Assembly (NCBI RefSeq): GCF_002976435.1
Contig: NZ_PUGF01000011.1
Location: 1-64,000 of the forward strand
From: Solimicrobium silvestre
GTDB taxonomy: Bacteria > Pseudomonadota > Gammaproteobacteria > Burkholderiales > Burkholderiaceae_D
Length of the DNA stretch: 64,000 nucleotides
Direction of reading: 5' to 3'
Under the pieces are notes generated by a model. That model had not been told where the DNA came from and did not search any database. It saw only the letters and a list, made by a program, of their open reading frames with translations. The number at the start of each line of letters is the position of its first letter. Position 1 is the stretch's first letter. Of this stretch, positions 8,773 through 17,763 are shown piece after piece. A program made the translations under genes and the position numbers.

Positions 8773-9339
8773 GTGTACATGAAGCGTATTTTTGATTTAT
8801 TTTTGACTGTAATTGCCGGCTTGATTTTGTTGATTCCGATTGTGTTGGTTTCTTTATTTGTGAAGCTCACTTCCACTGGCCCGATTGTGTATTGGTCGGA
8901 TCGGGTTGGCCGTAATAATAAAATTTTCCGCATGCCGAAGTTCAGAACCATGCAGATTAATACTCCTGCTGTGGCGACCCATTTACTCAGTGACCCAAAA
9001 CAATACCTGACACCGATCGGTTCATTTTTGCGTAAATCCAGCTTGGACGAATTGCCGCAGTTGTGGAGTATTTTGTGTGGTGATATGAGTTTTGTCGGGC
9101 CGCGTCCGGCTTTGTTTAATCAGGATGATTTGATCAGTTTGCGTACGAGTCAGCAAGTACATACCTTGTTGCCGGGCTTAACAGGCTGGGCGCAAATTAA
9201 TGGCCGTGATGAATTGCCGATTCCACAAAAGGTAACGTTGGATGTGTATTACCTGGAGCACCGTAGTTTTTTTTTGGATTTTAAAATTTTGTTTTTAACT
9301 TTTTTAAAAGTAGTTAAGCGCGATGGTGTTTCACATTAA
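8773..9339 (+). CDS. Initiating sugar-1-phosphate transferase (PglC/WcaJ type, small form)
   Basis: 188-residue polyprenyl-phosphate sugar-phosphotransferase. One N-terminal hydrophobic segment (LFLTVIAGLILLIPIVLVSLF) fits the re-entrant membrane helix of monotopic PGTs; it is followed by KFRTM, the catalytic Asp-Glu in SSLDELPQLW, MSFVGPRPAL and LPGLTGWAQINGR. It lacks the additional N-terminal helices and CoA-binding domain of full WcaJ/WbaP, like PglC. It would load the first sugar phosphate (plausibly QuiNAc-P, given the neighbouring reductase) onto undecaprenyl phosphate. Last gene of the polysaccharide operon. Confidence 0.9.
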   Translation: MYMKRIFDLFLTVIAGLILLIPIVLVSLFVKLTSTGPIVYWSDRVGRNNKIFRMPKFRTMQINTPAVATHLLSDPKQYLTPIGSFLRKSSLDELPQLWSILCGDMSFVGPRPALFNQDDLISLRTSQQVHTLLPGLTGWAQINGRDELPIPQKVTLDVYYLEHRSFFLDFKILFLTFLKVVKRDGVSH

Positions 9340-9389
9340 CTAGTCGTAAGAAATCGGGCTAATTTGAGTTTCAATCATGGAGCAATCAG

Positions 9390-9980
9390 ATGGAAAAGCG
9401 TCAATTTTTATCAAGCGGGCTAGTTCTTGGTACTCTCTTAATACCAACATTGAAGGAAGCTAGCGCGACAATTCAGAATGCTTCTGCTCAAATTATCTTA
9501 ACCATTACTGGCGATATTAAACACGTTAACCGTGATAAATCCGATGTAGTGAAAGATCAGCTTATGCATAAGCAAGGCGTTCATTTTGAACGTGCTTATA
9601 CATTTGCATTGAGTGATCTTGAAAATCTGCGAGCTAAAACAATTAGCCCAACCTTGGAATACGATGCCCGCATACACCAATTAAGCGGCCCACGTTTGAT
9701 GGATGTGCTTGAACTTGTTGGTGTCAACAAAACCAAGCACAGCAGCATTATATTTCACGGAATTGATGGCTACTCACCAGAAATCAGCCTCGCTTTAGCA
9801 GAAAAATACGATTACATTTTAGCGACCAAATTGGATGGGCAACTGCTTTCAGTCGGAGGATTTGGGCCGCTGTTTGCGATCTATGATGCTGATCGACTCA
9901 CCGAGATTGCGCAAAAACCACTCAATCAACGGTTTGATAAATGCCCTTGGGGTTTGTATTGCATTGAGGTGGTTGCTTAA
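9390..9980 (+). CDS. Exported molybdopterin-oxidoreductase-fold protein (SUOX-like domain, probably cofactor-free)
   Basis: 196-residue protein with an N-terminal signal segment (hydrophobic run ending ASA near residue 26). The TFALSDLENL ... LSGPRLMDVLELVGV ... DGYSPEI ... FGPLFAIYD order resembles the small periplasmic proteins grouped with the sulfite-oxidase Mo-cofactor domain. The cysteine that ligands molybdenum in true SUOX/YedY enzymes is not seen at the expected place; the only cysteines lie in the C-terminal CPWGLYC. It may therefore be a fold relative without the cofactor. It sits 50 bp after the polysaccharide operon, with a strongly polar intergenic region, and is probably a separate unit. 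Confidence 0.65.
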   Translation: MEKRQFLSSGLVLGTLLIPTLKEASATIQNASAQIILTITGDIKHVNRDKSDVVKDQLMHKQGVHFERAYTFALSDLENLRAKTISPTLEYDARIHQLSGPRLMDVLELVGVNKTKHSSIIFHGIDGYSPEISLALAEKYDYILATKLDGQLLSVGGFGPLFAIYDADRLTEIAQKPLNQRFDKCPWGLYCIEVVA

Positions 9981-10012
9981 GCACTGATCTGGCTAATTTA
10001 ATTCACTGCGCA

Positions 10013-10864
10013 TTAATTCTGCATCTCCAATTGCCGACGAACCCGATCTTCTTCCTCTAAACGTGCCGATTCGATTTCATTAATAACAGACTCTACATCC
10101 ACCGGTTCCGTTGGCGCAGGTACTTTGCCGGTTAGCGCAAAATCAGGGGTTAATAATCCCGCTTCGTACAAATTCCAGATTTCTTTGCCATATTGGCTGC
10201 CAATTAATTCCGGTGCAAACGTGCCGAAAAAATTGGCCAGATTGGTCACATCACGCTCAAGCATGCTAGATGCAACACTGCTGCCAGCAGCATCAATGGC
10301 TTGTGGCAAGTCAATGATGACCGGTCCTTGCTCATCAACCAGAATATTGTATTCAGATAAGTCGCCGTGAATCACGCCGGCGCAAAGCATTAGTACTACT
10401 TCGCGCAAAAGCATTGTGTGGAATTTCAATGCTTTGTCATGATCGAATTCCACGTCATTTAAACGCGGAGCCACGTTGCCATTGGCATCCGTTACCAAAT
10501 CCATTAACAACACGCCCTCAAAACATATATACGGCGTTGGCACACGAACGCCAGCGGCGGCTAAGCGATATAAAGCATCCACTTCGGCGTTTTGCCAAAC
10601 TTCTTCCGCCATTTTTCGACCGTATTTGCTGCCTTTTTCCATGGCGCGTGCTTGACGGCTATTTTTTACGCGCCGACCTTCCTGATACGCCACAGCTTGA
10701 TGAAAGCTGCGTTGGTTAGCTTCTTTGTAGACCTTGGCACATCGAATTTCATCGCCACAGCGCACCACAAAAACAGTGGCTTCCTTGCCGCTCATTAGTT
10801 GTCGCACGACTTCGTCGATTAATCCTTCTTCAACTAAAGGGAGGATTCTTTTGGGAGTTTTCAT
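10013..10864 (-). CDS. RIO-type serine protein kinase (PA4780-like)
   Basis: 283-residue atypical protein kinase. Features in order: SGKEATVFVV (flexible nucleotide loop), CAKVYKE (ATP-anchoring Lys), HGDLSEYNIL (catalytic loop Asp and Asn) and VIIDLPQA (metal-binding Asp replacing DFG). This is the RIO1/RIO2 family; bacterial copies are common in proteobacteria but their substrates are little known. The C-terminus is acidic and helical. It is convergent with the Mo-fold gene, and its start is 97 bp from the divergent YoaK gene, so the interval may hold two promoters. Confidence 0.88.
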   Translation of the reverse strand: MKTPKRILPLVEEGLIDEVVRQLMSGKEATVFVVRCGDEIRCAKVYKEANQRSFHQAVAYQEGRRVKNSRQARAMEKGSKYGRKMAEEVWQNAEVDALYRLAAAGVRVPTPYICFEGVLLMDLVTDANGNVAPRLNDVEFDHDKALKFHTMLLREVVLMLCAGVIHGDLSEYNILVDEQGPVIIDLPQAIDAAGSSVASSMLERDVTNLANFFGTFAPELIGSQYGKEIWNLYEAGLLTPDFALTGKVPAPTEPVDVESVINEIESARLEEEDRVRRQLEMQN

Positions 10865-10961
10865 TGTGATGAATAAAGTGGGATTTATTTTTGAATTTTT
10901 AAAGTAGTGAGTATAGCTGCGTTACACTTGGAGCTTAAATTTTAATCTTGCAGAATGTTTC

Positions 10962-11699
10962 ATGCCGATAACTTATCTTGCACATTTAACCTCCCCGCAA
11001 CGCACCGCAAAATCAAATTTACACCTTGGCGTTACCTTGGCTTTTGTGGCGGGGGCTTTAAATGCAGGCGGTTTTTTAGCGATTGGACAATATACATCGC
11101 ATATGTCGGGGATAGTTTCTTCTGCGGCAGATAACTTGGCTTTGGGAAATATTGTATTGACGCTGTCGGCTTTATTTTCTTTATTTGCTTTTATTTGTGG
11201 TTCGGCAAGCACAGCATTGTTGGTGAATTACGCTAAGCGGCATTCGGTGATTTATATTTATACCCCGACATTAATTTTAGAGGCACTGTTGTTATTGGTA
11301 TTTGGCTTGATAGGTAAAAAGCTACAGCAACATGAATTGGTGCAAGTTTCATTAACGGCCATTTTGTTGTGCTATGTGATGGGTTTGCAAAACGCCTTGA
11401 TTACTAAAATATCCAATGCTGAAATACGCACCACCCACATTACTGGTTTAGTCACCGATATCGGGATTGAACTTGGAAAATTAATCTACTGGAACCGTGA
11501 TCAACAACAACCTGTTCATGGTGAAGTTTTGGCAAATAGAGACAAGCTGAAAATATACTGCTCATTGGTGCTTTTTTTCTTTTGCGGTGGCGTATTTGGA
11601 GCTTTGGGATTTAAAAATCTGGGATTCATTTCTACAGTTCCTTTGGCAATTGTCTTGATTGCTTTGTCGGTTGCTCCTGCTTTTACCCACAAGGAATGA
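10962..11699 (+). CDS. YoaK family (DUF1275) membrane protein
   Basis: 245-residue protein with about six hydrophobic segments. The FVAGALNAGGFLAIGQYTSHMSG segment and the later TTHITGLVTDIGIELG are the two conserved Gly-rich motifs of DUF1275/YoaK. Predicted integral inner-membrane protein of unknown transport or signalling function. It stands alone between a divergent RIO kinase and convergent protease. Confidence 0.82.
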   Translation: MPITYLAHLTSPQRTAKSNLHLGVTLAFVAGALNAGGFLAIGQYTSHMSGIVSSAADNLALGNIVLTLSALFSLFAFICGSASTALLVNYAKRHSVIYIYTPTLILEALLLLVFGLIGKKLQQHELVQVSLTAILLCYVMGLQNALITKISNAEIRTTHITGLVTDIGIELGKLIYWNRDQQQPVHGEVLANRDKLKIYCSLVLFFFCGGVFGALGFKNLGFISTVPLAIVLIALSVAPAFTHKE

Positions 11700-11778
11700 G
11701 TGGATAAGGATTAGTTCCTGCACGGGAATGACGTTAATGGCGGCATAGGGTTATATAAGCATTTGAACATCTCTAACT

Positions 11779-12636
11779 TTACCTGCCAAATTCCTTAAGC
11801 CTTTCTTCAATCGTCTTCCCTGAAATTCCCGGCAGAGTATCGAACTGCTGCCCCATCAACTGATCAAGTTGCGTGAGCCGGTCGGCGGGCAGTGGGTGGG
11901 TTTTGAATAGCAGTGTGAAATTATTATCCTGCGAACTTTGTTTTTGCAAGGTTTGTAATACTGACGGTAAGCCGTAGGCATCGTACCCCGCACGAGCTGC
12001 AATAACGACGCCAATACGGTCGGCTTCGTATTCGTCATCTTTGTCTAATCCTTTGACCAGCATGTTACGGATCGCACCCGATACGGCGGATTTAACTTGC
12101 GCGTTGCCACCGGTGCTAGAGGTGAAATAATCTCCTGCGGCTGAAAAGGCCGAGTTTTTTTGCACGGCATGTAAGTGGTGCTTGCGTAATACGTGTCCGA
12201 TTTCGTGAGATAACACGCCCGCCAGCTCTGCTTCGTTATGCATGCGCTCAAGCAGGCCGCGTGTAACGAAGATGTAGCCGCCAGGTGTTGCGAAGGCGTT
12301 GAAGCTGGGATCGTCCAGCACCGCAAAAGTCCACGGCAGATCGGGGCGTTCAGTTTGTAGTGCGAGCCAGCGGCCGAGGGCGTTGACGTAACGTTGCTTA
12401 CGTTGGTCTGGTTCTAGTGGTTTTGCACCAAGCAGAATGGACGCGAATTCCTGACCAATGCGAATTTCCTCAGGCTCATCAACCTCTTTGAAAGTCTTGG
12501 TTGTGGTATCGAGCAGTTTCCCGATGTTGCCGAGGCCGGGAATTTGTAAATTGAATTGTGCGCTGGCGCTACTGTAAAAAATGCTTAACAGGGCTGCCGC
12601 GCTGATGTATTTACTTAGGCGATAAAGAGTGTTCAT
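11779..12636 (-). CDS. M48 family metalloprotease, exported
   Basis: 285 residues from the ATG at 12636, preferred over an upstream ATG because GGGAGGG lies 8-9 bases before it and because a signal peptide follows (hydrophobic core ending SSASAQ). The zinc-site HEIGHVLRKHH (HExxH), followed by the EADRIGV motif supplying the third ligand, defines an M48/BepA-like peptidase. Residues DEPEEIRIGQEFA before it are typical of periplasmic M48 proteins (YfgC/LoiP group) involved in envelope quality control. It lies directly after the SH3-protein gene, whose stop is 1-2 bases from this start, so the two are probably cotranscribed. Confidence 0.88.
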   Translation of the reverse strand: MNTLYRLSKYISAAALLSIFYSSASAQFNLQIPGLGNIGKLLDTTTKTFKEVDEPEEIRIGQEFASILLGAKPLEPDQRKQRYVNALGRWLALQTERPDLPWTFAVLDDPSFNAFATPGGYIFVTRGLLERMHNEAELAGVLSHEIGHVLRKHHLHAVQKNSAFSAAGDYFTSSTGGNAQVKSAVSGAIRNMLVKGLDKDDEYEADRIGVVIAARAGYDAYGLPSVLQTLQKQSSQDNNFTLLFKTHPLPADRLTQLDQLMGQQFDTLPGISGKTIEERLKEFGR

Positions 12637-12637
12637 C

Positions 12638-13213
12638 TTAATTCCCTCCCGAGCGTGAATTGTCGGCGTGCTTGGTATCGGTTGACAGATACGCGACATG
12701 GTTCGGAGTTAGTTTTGAGCGTTGGGCGAAATCTTTGGCGGTTTTTTTGTCTACAGCTAACTTCTGCATTTTGTGCATTTCCCCAGGATTTTCTTGGGCA
12801 TTTTTTAAATCCTCTTCACCCAGTCCTTTCACCCCGGTCGTTACTGTGCCGGTATTCGATGTTCTTCCGGTACTAAACAGGCTAGTCAACGCGCTGAGTG
12901 GATTGCTGGACGATCCTGTATCTGCTGCCGACCCGCTGGTATCGAAGCGCAAACTCAACATTCGTACCCAGCCGGTTTGGCCCGCGTTGGTTTTGACCTG
13001 GCTCCAGGCACCGCGCCGCAGCAACACGTCCAGACGTGTATTGATGGGCAGAGCGGCGAGTACCTGCGCGTCGGATTGCGACTGAGCTTGTAAGTCTGTG
13101 TTACGCACGGTTTGGGCTGGCTCCGCGTGCAGCAAACTGGCGACTAATAAGCATAGAAGAGCACAGCTAAGCGAACCGAACATGTTCGGGTAATTTTTTG
13201 ATGATATGTTCAT
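12638..13213 (-). CDS. Exported protein with a bacterial SH3 domain
   Basis: 191-residue protein. It has a signal peptide (core LSCALLCLLVASLLHAEP) and then an SH3b-like domain of about 65 residues (RNTDLQAQSQSDAQVLAALP ... GAWSQVKTNAGQTGWVRM), commonly binding peptidoglycan or proteins in the periplasm. The rest is Gly/Ser/Thr-rich and helical. It is sandwiched between the CHASE2 cyclase (4-base overlap) and the M48 protease, so these three form one minus-strand unit. Confidence 0.75.
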   Translation of the reverse strand: MNISSKNYPNMFGSLSCALLCLLVASLLHAEPAQTVRNTDLQAQSQSDAQVLAALPINTRLDVLLRRGAWSQVKTNAGQTGWVRMLSLRFDTSGSAADTGSSSNPLSALTSLFSTGRTSNTGTVTTGVKGLGEEDLKNAQENPGEMHKMQKLAVDKKTAKDFAQRSKLTPNHVAYLSTDTKHADNSRSGGN

Positions 13214-15096
13214 TTAATCTTCCTCGACGGTGCATAGAGTTCAACTTGAGCGTAACGACCTTTTACTGCATACGTGCCACAGAGCGTAAATTCATGTACA
13301 GCGGCGCAGGCATCTTTGACCTCGCGTGTTACGAGGATGCGTGAGACGCCTTTGGTCAATCCTTCGACGCGGCTGGCGAGGTTGACTGTGTCGCCGATTG
13401 CCGTGTAGTCCAGCTTACGTTGCGCGCCGATAAAACCGATAACTGCTGGTCCGAAATGGAGGCCGATGCCGATATCGAAATTGGCTGCGTTCGGGTTTTC
13501 AGCCTTAAGTTCCTGATTAAATTCGAGTAAGGCATCTTGCATGTCTAGCGCCGCCGCAACCGCGTTCTGCGCCTGTTGCGGGTCGTCAAAAGGCGCACCC
13601 CAAAATGCCATAATGCAATCGCCAATAAATTTATCCAGCGTGCCACGATGCTTGAAAATGATTTCTACCTGACGTTCAAAATAGCGGTTCAGCAGAGCCA
13701 CCACTTGTTGCGGCGGAGACGATTCCGATAGCGTGGTGAAATCGCGGATGTCGGAAAACAGCACAGTCACATTACGCATCTGGCCAGAGAGACTTTCCAC
13801 GGTTTCGCCTTGCTCAACAATCTTGCGTACCACACCCGGATTAAGGAAACGGCGAAACAAGGCCACCGCCTGATCGCGCGTGCGTCGTTCACGTAAATAG
13901 CCCACCAGCGCAGCGCCCAGATACCAGATCCAGACAAATATGAACGGGGTGATTATTGGCATGATCAGATCGCGGTGCAGTGCCATATCGGCCAGCCACA
14001 CGCCACCTAAGGTGGTAACAACTAACGCCGCGCCGATTATCAGTGGATGCACGCGCTGCTGAAACGCCAACACTTGTGCCAGTAACAAACCAAGACCGCA
14101 TAGAAATATCCAGTGCGGTGCCGACTGGCGCATGACTCGGCCATTTTTCAGATTATCGAGAGCCACCGCTAAAACGTCGACGCCAACATAACCGGAGCCG
14201 AGTGGCGATAAATGATGATCGAACGAAGAGGATGCCGATGCGCCGATAAAGATTATCTTGTCGCGAAATTCGTGAGCCAGACGCAACACTTCGGCTGGTT
14301 TTAAATCCGGTCTGTGCTCGGTGAGTAGTTTGTACAACTCGCTATAGCGATAACGTTTGTGACCTAAATCGGGCCAGCGCAGTGTGAAGTCACTGCCTAC
14401 CGGAACCGCGAAGCCCAAGTCGGATGCCACGCGCGCGGGAAGCGATGGAATGCGCCAGCCTGCCACGTCGTTGTAGAGGCGGTAACGTCGTAATACGCCG
14501 TCTGCATCGTCGAGATTATTGATTAAACCTAAGCGCCAGGCGGCCGGTTGTACGGCCTGCGGCAGTTGTAGAGTGGCTGCCGTAGTGGATACGTGGCTTC
14601 CGTGCATGGCGAATGCTTGCGCCACGCTTTGCAGCGCAACGGGCGGCGCATCTCCGCGCTCGTTGAGCAGGGTTGCTGGAAGATAGATCGAGTGAGTGGG
14701 CGAGGCTGCGACTTGTTCCGATAGGCGCGCATCGCTTTTGGGACGTTTCATATCGCGCTCAGAAAAGGCGATGTCGAACACGATCGCGCGCGGTGCGAAT
14801 TCGGACAAGCCTTCCAACAAGTCCGCATGAATTTCACGCGGCCAAGCCCACAGTCCGGCAATTGCCTCCATCTCAGTCATGCTGGCATTATCGATATCAA
14901 CTACCACGATGTCAGGGTCAGGAATGTATTCGGCAGCGTGACGGCGCATGAACGCGTCGGTCAAGCGCGCTTCAGTGGTTTGTAGGCGGTGTAACCAAAA
15001 TAGTTCGAGCGCAAACGCCGAGGCAAACAACAAGCACGCCAGAACCTGCCATTGGAGCAGCATGCCTAGTCCAAATTTCGCGGTTGAATTCGACAT
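13210..15096 (-). CDS. CHASE2 sensor–adenylate/guanylate cyclase (class III)
   Basis: About 628 residues from the ATG at 15096, preferred because GAAGGGG lies just upstream; a further ATG at 15129 lacks a ribosome site. Order: one N-terminal membrane helix, a periplasmic CHASE2 domain (VVVDIDNASMTEME ... KIIFIGASASSSFDHH), three membrane helices, then a class III cyclase domain. Visible catalytic residues: FSDIRDF (two metal Asp), LDKFIGD (adenine-binding Lys) and LDYTAIGDTVNLASR (Asp, Asn, Arg). The Lys/Asp pair indicates ATP as substrate, so cAMP is likely. The adjacent HD-GYP and class II cNMP phosphodiesterase genes support a nucleotide-signalling cluster. Confidence 0.88.
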   Translation of the reverse strand: MSNSTAKFGLGMLLQWQVLACLLFASAFALELFWLHRLQTTEARLTDAFMRRHAAEYIPDPDIVVVDIDNASMTEMEAIAGLWAWPREIHADLLEGLSEFAPRAIVFDIAFSERDMKRPKSDARLSEQVAASPTHSIYLPATLLNERGDAPPVALQSVAQAFAMHGSHVSTTAATLQLPQAVQPAAWRLGLINNLDDADGVLRRYRLYNDVAGWRIPSLPARVASDLGFAVPVGSDFTLRWPDLGHKRYRYSELYKLLTEHRPDLKPAEVLRLAHEFRDKIIFIGASASSSFDHHLSPLGSGYVGVDVLAVALDNLKNGRVMRQSAPHWIFLCGLGLLLAQVLAFQQRVHPLIIGAALVVTTLGGVWLADMALHRDLIMPIITPFIFVWIWYLGAALVGYLRERRTRDQAVALFRRFLNPGVVRKIVEQGETVESLSGQMRNVTVLFSDIRDFTTLSESSPPQQVVALLNRYFERQVEIIFKHRGTLDKFIGDCIMAFWGAPFDDPQQAQNAVAAALDMQDALLEFNQELKAENPNAANFDIGIGLHFGPAVIGFIGAQRKLDYTAIGDTVNLASRVEGLTKGVSRILVTREVKDACAAVHEFTLCGTYAVKGRYAQVELYAPSRKIK

Positions 15097-15143
15097 GCTT
15101 AGAGCCCCTTCGAATCGTAGGATGGGCACGAATTGTGCCCGCT

Positions 15144-16784
15144 CTACAAAACCATATACCCCGGAATTTTATTTTCATCTACCTCATCTAATTGCTCTGG
15201 ATCCATAAAACGTTTAGCGTAATCCAGATACACTTTACGACGCACGAACACGTCAAAAATCGCCGGATCAATATGTCCGTTCAAACAAAATCTACCTAAA
15301 ATATCCAGTGATTCGGTGAGCATTTTGCCAGTTTTATACGGGCGGTCTTTGGCTGTGAGCGCTTCAAAAATATCGGCAATCGCCATCAAGCGTGCCTGCA
15401 CTGACATTTGCTCGCCACGTAGTCCGCGTGGATAGCCTTTGCCGTCCATGCGCTCATGATGTCCGCCTGCATATTCCGGTACGTTTTGTAAATGACGCGG
15501 CCACGGCAAGGCTTCCAGCATTTTGATTGTGAGCACAATATGGTTGTTGATGATGCTGCGTTCCTGTGGATTCAGCGTGCCAGCGCGGATGGTCAGGTTG
15601 TCGACTTCTTCCTGATCCAAAAAATTACCCATGACATTATCGGCTCCACACCACTGGTAATTAGCAATCTGTTTCACGCGCTCCTGGTCTTCCATGCTCA
15701 TGCGCTCGCCACCGATATTGGCGTGCCGTAAAAAGTCACGATCTTGCTCAAGTTGAATCAATTCCTGTTGTAAGGCTTGATCCAGCTGTTGCTGAACAGT
15801 GAGGTCAGCGTTAGCCAGTTTTTGTTTGAGGATGCAAATTTCAGCATCGCGTTTGAGCACTTCAAAACGGCAGTCTATGGCATGAATACGGTCGTAAATC
15901 ATTTCCAGTTTGGTGGATTTTTCAACCACATGAGTCGGTGTCGTAATTTTTCCGCAATCGTGCAACAAGCCGGCCATCCACAGTTCTTTCCGGTCGCGTA
16001 CACTCATTTTGAAATCAGCTAACGGCCCGCTATCTGTAAGGTGTACCGCGTCCGCAAGCATCATCGTCAGCTCCGGTACATGCATGCAATGCTTGCCGGT
16101 ATGCGGCGATTTTTCATCAATGCCAATGTTGATCAGTTTAATTAACGACTCAAACAAATTTTCCAATTGCGAGATTAATAATTGGTTGGTCAACGCAATG
16201 GCCGCTTGCGAAGCCAGTGCTTCAATAAAGCGCTGATCGGTATCGCTGAAGGTGGAAATTATTTTGGTTTGTGGATTAATGGCGTTGATCAGTTGCAGTA
16301 CACCGATCAATTCATTTTCATGATCCAGCATCGGCACAGTGAGCAGTGAAACAGTGCGGTACTTCTGTTGCTGGTCAAACTGAAGCATGCCGGTAAAACT
16401 AAAACCGTCCGCCTGATAAATGTCGGGAATATTGACAGAGCAACGCATATTCGCCGCGTAAGCTGCGACCGTGTTCAGATTGGCTTGACCATTTATATCC
16501 AATAACGGCAGGTCCGCCATTTCAATGGCTTGTCCGCGCACGCCGCCTTGATACATGCCCAGACTGTCATTAATTGAAATATTAAAGTGTAGATTTTTAC
16601 CGTCTTTACTAACTCGGTACAAGGTGCCACCATCCGCGTTACTCATGCGTTGGGCGACCCGCAAAATATGCTCGGTTAGTAACGGCGTATCGTGGTTGCT
16701 GCTTAACTCAACGCATAGTTCCGTGAGCTGCTCTAAGCGCTGCTCAATGCTGGGCGTTTGATAGTCGTTAGATTCGTGCGTCAT
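15144..16784 (-). CDS. GAF–HD-GYP domain phosphodiesterase
   Basis: About 546 residues from the ATG at 16784 (an upstream ATG at 16829 lies inside the preceding gene; neither has a strong ribosome site). The N-terminal half is a GAF domain (RMSNADGGTLYRVSKDGK ... SLLTVPMLDHENELIGVLQL). The C-terminal half is HD-GYP: HTGKHCMHVPELT, LLHDCGKITTP (HD motif), HHERMDGKGYPRGL (GYP motif) and ARLMAIADIFEALTAKDRPYK. About 100 extra residues, rich in Glu/Gln helices, are inserted between the HD and GYP parts. Such proteins hydrolyse cyclic di-GMP; specificity here is unproven. Cytoplasmic, with no membrane segment. Confidence 0.87.
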   Translation of the reverse strand: MTHESNDYQTPSIEQRLEQLTELCVELSSNHDTPLLTEHILRVAQRMSNADGGTLYRVSKDGKNLHFNISINDSLGMYQGGVRGQAIEMADLPLLDINGQANLNTVAAYAANMRCSVNIPDIYQADGFSFTGMLQFDQQQKYRTVSLLTVPMLDHENELIGVLQLINAINPQTKIISTFSDTDQRFIEALASQAAIALTNQLLISQLENLFESLIKLINIGIDEKSPHTGKHCMHVPELTMMLADAVHLTDSGPLADFKMSVRDRKELWMAGLLHDCGKITTPTHVVEKSTKLEMIYDRIHAIDCRFEVLKRDAEICILKQKLANADLTVQQQLDQALQQELIQLEQDRDFLRHANIGGERMSMEDQERVKQIANYQWCGADNVMGNFLDQEEVDNLTIRAGTLNPQERSIINNHIVLTIKMLEALPWPRHLQNVPEYAGGHHERMDGKGYPRGLRGEQMSVQARLMAIADIFEALTAKDRPYKTGKMLTESLDILGRFCLNGHIDPAIFDVFVRRKVYLDYAKRFMDPEQLDEVDENKIPGYMVL

Positions 16785-16794
16785 ATAAATTGAA

Positions 16795-17559
16795 CTAATA
16801 AGTAAACTGCGCACCACTGTAAAGCGCATTGAATTGACGTTCGGAATTGCTGCGTAATTCGGACAAAATCAAATTTTCCTGACCCGGTTTTAAATGCGTA
16901 ACTGAAAACTCAATTGACTTGGGCATCGCCCTTATATCGCTCTGTAAACTTTTTGGGCAATAGTGTTTAGATTCGTGCGCCAGTTCTGCTGCGCTATTTG
17001 GGAAGGAGCAATCAACAATCACATGCCGCAGTTTTTCTTCGTTGGCAAAACACGCCCATAAATCGGGCGAGTGCGACAAATCACCGGTAAACAAAAATCC
17101 ATTCATGCGGTTATGGACCCAATAAGCCACCGCATCCACTGTATGGTTTACTGGCTTTGATTGAATGTGTTTATCATTAATTTGAAGCGTGCTACCGGGC
17201 TCCATTACCTCCCAGCGCAAAATGCCATTGGTCGGGCTGGGAATCACCGTAAAATCCGGCCAGAGTTGCCAGTTAAATAAATGGGTTTTAAGTGTGTGTA
17301 TGACTGTGGCACTAGCATGTACTGTAATTGGCGTATGGCGCTTGCCTAAAACACTATCCAGTAAAAAGGCCAGACCAGCCACGTGGTCAAGATGGCTATG
17401 CGTTAAAAATACATGGTCAATAGTACATAGTTGATGCAGTGATAATGTGGACAAGCCAGTGCCCGCATCTAGCAGCACATCATGGTCCAGCCACAGGCAG
17501 GTGGTGAGCTGCTCGCGTCCGCCAATACCACCAGCACAGCCCAATACTTGTAGTTTCAT
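16795..17559 (-). CDS. Class II 3',5'-cyclic-nucleotide phosphodiesterase (metallo-beta-lactamase fold)
   Basis: 254-residue protein. HSHLDHVAGL is the zinc-binding HxHxDH motif, preceded by LLDAGTGLSTLSLHQL; later FTGDLSHSPD (bridging Asp) and the C-terminal VTHLKPG (His) complete the metal sites. This combination is the class II cNMP phosphodiesterase family (CpdP/PDE1-like), which hydrolyses cAMP or cGMP. Being beside an adenylate cyclase gene suggests it turns over that cyclase's product. It is first in the minus-strand run that continues into the HD-GYP gene. Confidence 0.82.
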   Translation of the reverse strand: MKLQVLGCAGGIGGREQLTTCLWLDHDVLLDAGTGLSTLSLHQLCTIDHVFLTHSHLDHVAGLAFLLDSVLGKRHTPITVHASATVIHTLKTHLFNWQLWPDFTVIPSPTNGILRWEVMEPGSTLQINDKHIQSKPVNHTVDAVAYWVHNRMNGFLFTGDLSHSPDLWACFANEEKLRHVIVDCSFPNSAAELAHESKHYCPKSLQSDIRAMPKSIEFSVTHLKPGQENLILSELRSNSERQFNALYSGAQFTY

Positions 17560-17763
17560 ACTCAGCTCACTTGAGAGTTTTAGTCAAGAGTCTGAATCAT
17601 TATAGGCAGGAAAAATTGGGTATATAAGGTGAATTTGGGCAAGTTTTATCGATAAGATAGCCATTAAACAGGTTAAATTTAATGAAAAATATCGTTAGTA
17701 TATTTATTCCGTGATTTTTGGTAAAAATGGCATTAATGTTTTTGATTTAATGGTCAAATTTTG

